Assembly: GCF_042675645.1 (NCBI RefSeq)
Contig: NZ_JBHTJH010000004.1
Location: 1,240,001-1,304,000, forward strand
Direction: 5' to 3'
DNA: 64,000 bases
Origin: Sungkyunkwania multivorans
GTDB taxonomy: Bacteria; Bacteroidota; Bacteroidia; Flavobacteriales; Flavobacteriaceae
How positions within the stretch are numbered: position 1 is the first letter of the stretch; each line of letters opens with the position of its first letter. The notes below the pieces were generated by a model. It was not told the DNA's origin and did not search any database. It saw only the letters and a program-made list of their open reading frames with translations. A program made the translations under genes and the position numbers. Shown here one piece after another: positions 61,126 to 64,000 of this stretch.

Positions 61126-63501
61126 ATGATCGACCACCGTAGATTTGTGACACTTGCGCTATTGCTTATTTCTTTTCAAACTTTCGCTCAAGAAAAATTT
61201 ACCCTTAGCGGTACCATCACCGAAGCGGCCAGTAACGAATCGCTTATAGGCGTCACCATTTTGATCCCAGAATTGAATACAGGGACCACCTCTAACGAAT
61301 ACGGCTTCTATTCTATCACCATTCCTCAAGGCACCTATGAGGTCGTATATAGCTATATCGGATTTAAAGATATCCGCAAAACGATCACCTTGGACCAGAA
61401 TACCAAAGAAAATGTGGCGCTGCAACCACAGGCCGAAGAATTAGAGGAAGTGGTAGTCACAGATGATATAGAAAAAGTAAGCATCCGCAAACCAGAGATG
61501 AGCGTCAATAAGCTCTCTATTAAGACCATCAAACAAATCCCAGTAGTTTTGGGAGAAGTGGATGTGATCAAGTCCATATTATTGCTTCCTGGTGTCACCA
61601 ATGCCGGCGAAGGCGCATCGGGATTCAATGTCCGTGGCGGTGCCGCAGACCAAAATCTCATCCTACTCGACGAAGCGACCATCTTTAATTCTTCTCATTT
61701 GTTCGGCTTCTTTTCGGTTTTCAATCCAGATGCTATAAAAGACATAAAACTTTATAAAGGAGGGATTCCAGCTCGCTACGGCGGACGGGTTTCTTCGGTA
61801 TTGGATATTTTTCAAAAAGATGGAAACAGCAAAGCCTTTAAGATGAACGGCGGCATTGGTGCTGTATCCAGTCGATTGCTGGCTGAAGGCCCCATCGTTA
61901 AGGATCGTGGGTCGTTCTTAGTAGGTGGAAGGGCTTCCTACGCACATCTTTTCTTGAAGCTGGCGGATAATCCTAATCTCGCTTACTTTTACGATCTGAA
62001 TACCAAACTCACCTACAAGCTAGACGATAAGAATAGCTTGTACCTTTCGGGCTACTTTGGTAGAGACGTCTTTAGCGTGGACGAAAGCTTCATCAATACC
62101 TATGGAAATGCCGTCGGCAACCTTCGTTGGAATCATCTTTTCTCGGATAAGCTCTTTTCCAATCTTTCCTTGATCTATAGTGATTACTTCTATGGCCTGG
62201 AATTGGACTTTGTTGGGTTTGAATGGAATTCGGGGATTACCAACTTCAATCTGAAGTATGACCTAAAGCATTATATCACCGATAATTTTCAGCTGAATTA
62301 CGGTTTGAATAATATCTATTATAAGTTCAATCCCGGAGAAATTACGCCAAACAGAGCTGATTCAGGAATCAATCCAGATAAGCTGATAGACAAATATGCG
62401 AATGAAGCGGCTGTGTACGTCGATGCCGAACATCGTATCAATGATCGCTTATCATTACAGTACGGTTTGCGTTTTAGCCATTTTACCCGCTTAGGCCAGG
62501 ATGAGTTGAATGTCTATGCCAATAACAATCCATTGAACTATGATCAATCGCTTGGCATTTATCAAAAGGCTGACCCCATCGGTACGGAAAGCTTTTCTCG
62601 AGGCGATGTACTCGAGACCTTTTCTAACTTCGAACCTCGTTTTGCGCTGGCTTATACCTTAAATGAAAATACTTCAGTAAAAGCGAGCTATAACAGACTC
62701 AGTCAGTATTTGCATTTACTTTCTAACACCAATGCGCCTACCCCTCTTGATGTTTGGACACCCAGCGGTCCTTTTGTTAAACCACAGATCTTGGATCAAT
62801 ATGCCATAGGGTATTTCAAGAATTTTAAGGATAATGCCTATTCGCTAGAGACCGAAGCATTTTTTAAGACCGTTCAGAATCGAATCGACTATATCGATGG
62901 TGCCGACTTGATCGCCAATGACGCCATAGAACAGGTAATTTTGAATGGAGAGGCCCGAGCTTACGGCTTAGAACTTTTATTGAGAAAGAATGAAGGTCGT
63001 TTTAAAGGTTGGCTCGCATATACGATTTCTAGGTCGGAACAGCGAACTCCTGGCCGCACACCCAACGAACCTGGCATAAACAATGGCGAGTGGTACAAAA
63101 CTCCCTTTGACAAGACCCATGATCTTTCCATAAGCGGAAATTATTTGCTAAATAATAAATGGACCTTCAGCTCTAACTTCTTGTTTCAAACAGGGCAGCC
63201 GGCCAATTACCCGATTGCACAGTACCAGTTTCAGGGAGTGGTCGTTCCCGATTTTGGTCCAAGGAATACAGAGCGACTTCCCGCCTATCACCGTTTGGAT
63301 GTTTCTGCCACCTACACACCAAAACCTGAAAAAGCAAGAGGATGGCAAAGTGAATGGGTTTTTGGGATCTACAACATATACAGCAGACGGAATGCCGCTT
63401 CCATCACCTTTCGGGAAAATGAGGATACCGGGCGCAACGAGGCTGTTCGCTTTTCCATTTTTGGTATTGTGCCATCCGTGACCTATAATTTTAAATTTTA
63501 G
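61126..63501 (+). CDS. TonB-dependent receptor with carboxypeptidase-like domain
   Basis: A 791-residue outer-membrane importer. Signal peptide (FVTLALLLISFQTFAQ), a CarboxypepD_reg-like beta sandwich (residues about 24-110, FTLSGTITEAASNESLIGVT), then the plug (IKSILLLPGVTNAGEGASGF, NVRGGAADQNLILLDEATIF). A long aromatic-rich barrel ends in ...SVTYNFKF with the terminal Phe. It is followed after 4 bases by a DUF4249 gene, the usual pairing in Bacteroidetes. Ligand unknown, but not of the SusC/SusD carbohydrate type by its small partner. Confidence 0.92.
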   Translation: MIDHRRFVTLALLLISFQTFAQEKFTLSGTITEAASNESLIGVTILIPELNTGTTSNEYGFYSITIPQGTYEVVYSYIGFKDIRKTITLDQNTKENVALQPQAEELEEVVVTDDIEKVSIRKPEMSVNKLSIKTIKQIPVVLGEVDVIKSILLLPGVTNAGEGASGFNVRGGAADQNLILLDEATIFNSSHLFGFFSVFNPDAIKDIKLYKGGIPARYGGRVSSVLDIFQKDGNSKAFKMNGGIGAVSSRLLAEGPIVKDRGSFLVGGRASYAHLFLKLADNPNLAYFYDLNTKLTYKLDDKNSLYLSGYFGRDVFSVDESFINTYGNAVGNLRWNHLFSDKLFSNLSLIYSDYFYGLELDFVGFEWNSGITNFNLKYDLKHYITDNFQLNYGLNNIYYKFNPGEITPNRADSGINPDKLIDKYANEAAVYVDAEHRINDRLSLQYGLRFSHFTRLGQDELNVYANNNPLNYDQSLGIYQKADPIGTESFSRGDVLETFSNFEPRFALAYTLNENTSVKASYNRLSQYLHLLSNTNAPTPLDVWTPSGPFVKPQILDQYAIGYFKNFKDNAYSLETEAFFKTVQNRIDYIDGADLIANDAIEQVILNGEARAYGLELLLRKNEGRFKGWLAYTISRSEQRTPGRTPNEPGINNGEWYKTPFDKTHDLSISGNYLLNNKWTFSSNFLFQTGQPANYPIAQYQFQGVVVPDFGPRNTERLPAYHRLDVSATYTPKPEKARGWQSEWVFGIYNIYSRRNAASITFRENEDTGRNEAVRFSIFGIVPSVTYNFKF

Positions 63502-63505
63502 CGTG

Positions 63506-64000
63506 ATGAAGAAACTTGTATATATAATACTATTTGGACTCCTTCTCTCAGCCTGTGAAGATGTGATCGATGTGGACGTTTCAAATTCCGAACCGCGTCT
63601 GGTGATCGATGCCTTGTTAGTGAGACCGCTCAATGACAATGGTTTTCTTAACTCAAATTACAATATCAAACTTTCGCTCTCCTCGCCTTTCTTTGCTGAG
63701 GAAATTCCACCTGCGACCGGCGCAACGGTCTTTATCACCGCCGAAGATGGTACGGAGTATGCATATCAAGACGATGATAACGACGGGGATTATAATCCGG
63801 TGAATCCTTTTTCGCTAGAATTTGATATCGATTATACACTGACTGTGATTTATGACGGAGAAACATATACAGCTACCGAAAGGTTAATGCCTACCGTACC
63901 CATCGACAATCTGGAACAAGGTGATGGGGTACTTTTTGGAGGTGACGAAACAGAAGTAAAGGTCACCTTTACAGACGAAGCTACAAGAAACGATTACTAC
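63506..64000 (+). CDS. DUF4249 lipoprotein, cut by window edge
   Basis: From ATG 63506: a lipoprotein signal (YIILFGLLLSAC, Cys in the lipobox LSAC) followed by EDVIDVDVSNSEPRLVID, which is the DUF4249 start, and repeated beta-rich text (GATVFITAEDGTEYAYQDDD). The frame runs off the window at base 64000, so about 165 residues are seen. DUF4249 lipoproteins are the surface partners of TonB receptors like the one just upstream. Confidence 0.88.
   Translation, partial: MKKLVYIILFGLLLSACEDVIDVDVSNSEPRLVIDALLVRPLNDNGFLNSNYNIKLSLSSPFFAEEIPPATGATVFITAEDGTEYAYQDDDNDGDYNPVNPFSLEFDIDYTLTVIYDGETYTATERLMPTVPIDNLEQGDGVLFGGDETEVKVTFTDEATRNDYY

Overview
The window is chromosomal DNA of a member of the Bacteroidota, almost certainly a marine-type Flavobacteriaceae. 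The evidence is: two exported proteins with the C-terminal sorting tail of the type IX secretion system (T9SS); the Bacteroidota -7 promoter element TAnnTTTG in front of several genes; a TonB-dependent receptor followed by a DUF4249 lipoprotein; and lineage-typical families (BatA/vWA, TIGR02757, BT_3928, DUF1599, DUF2279, DUF3667, DUF4834, 742-residue monomeric isocitrate dehydrogenase, long GAPDH). Most of the window is ordinary, densely packed housekeeping sequence. I saw no rRNA, tRNA, CRISPR array, prophage or intact insertion sequence.

Layout. 1-4 kb: two exported peptidases (a HEIGH metallopeptidase lipoprotein cut by the window edge, and a T9SS subtilase). 4-10.4 kb, minus strand: clpS, prmA, tpiA, fhs, a DppB-type permease, a DoxX-like protein and a DUF1599 protein. 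A decayed small gene (about 10.47-10.79 kb) precedes folP-miaA-thioesterase-smpB on the plus strand. 13.6-25.2 kb: a secreted cyanophycinase-like protein, pcm, a TIGR02757 protein, a BatA/vWA-pseudo-dihydroorotase operon, an esterase, a PhnP-like hydrolase, a conserved protein of unknown function, bcp and nth. 25.3-30.2 kb: an ECF sigma factor with a 47-residue companion gene, uvrA and a DUF3667 protein. 30.3-32.7 kb: two tandem exported paralogs with 16-residue repeats and oppositely charged tails, each behind a sigma-54-like element. 32.8-40 kb: a lysozyme-fold protein, DUF2279, mltG, a GNAT, dapF, an HtrA protease and gap. 41.2-46.4 kb: an envelope polysaccharide cluster (wecB, glycosyltransferase, YfhO membrane protein). 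46.4-52 kb: an outer-membrane protein, GNATs, a TPR protein, trmD, small membrane proteins and rplS. 52-53 kb: a gene-free kilobase with a consensus promoter and a strong terminator, a candidate non-coding RNA. Then icd, a TerB-like gene, a short DnaE plus DinB polymerase operon, and a TonB receptor/DUF4249 pair cut by the right edge.

The most unusual signals are not genes. (1) Intergenic tracts with a strict 7-bp period but degenerate sequence recur at five loci; a sixth is a perfect (GAATAGT)12 array. (2) A roughly 148-bp element built on a perfect 10-bp inverted repeat occurs three times, plus a partial copy, on both sides of the DnaE-DinB operon in the same orientation; its flanks are conserved while its hairpin stems change sequence but still pair. 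(3) The tandem exported paralogs with 16-residue repeats are the best candidate for an undescribed protein system here. Promoter, terminator and ncRNA calls are by eye; no folding or database search was possible.
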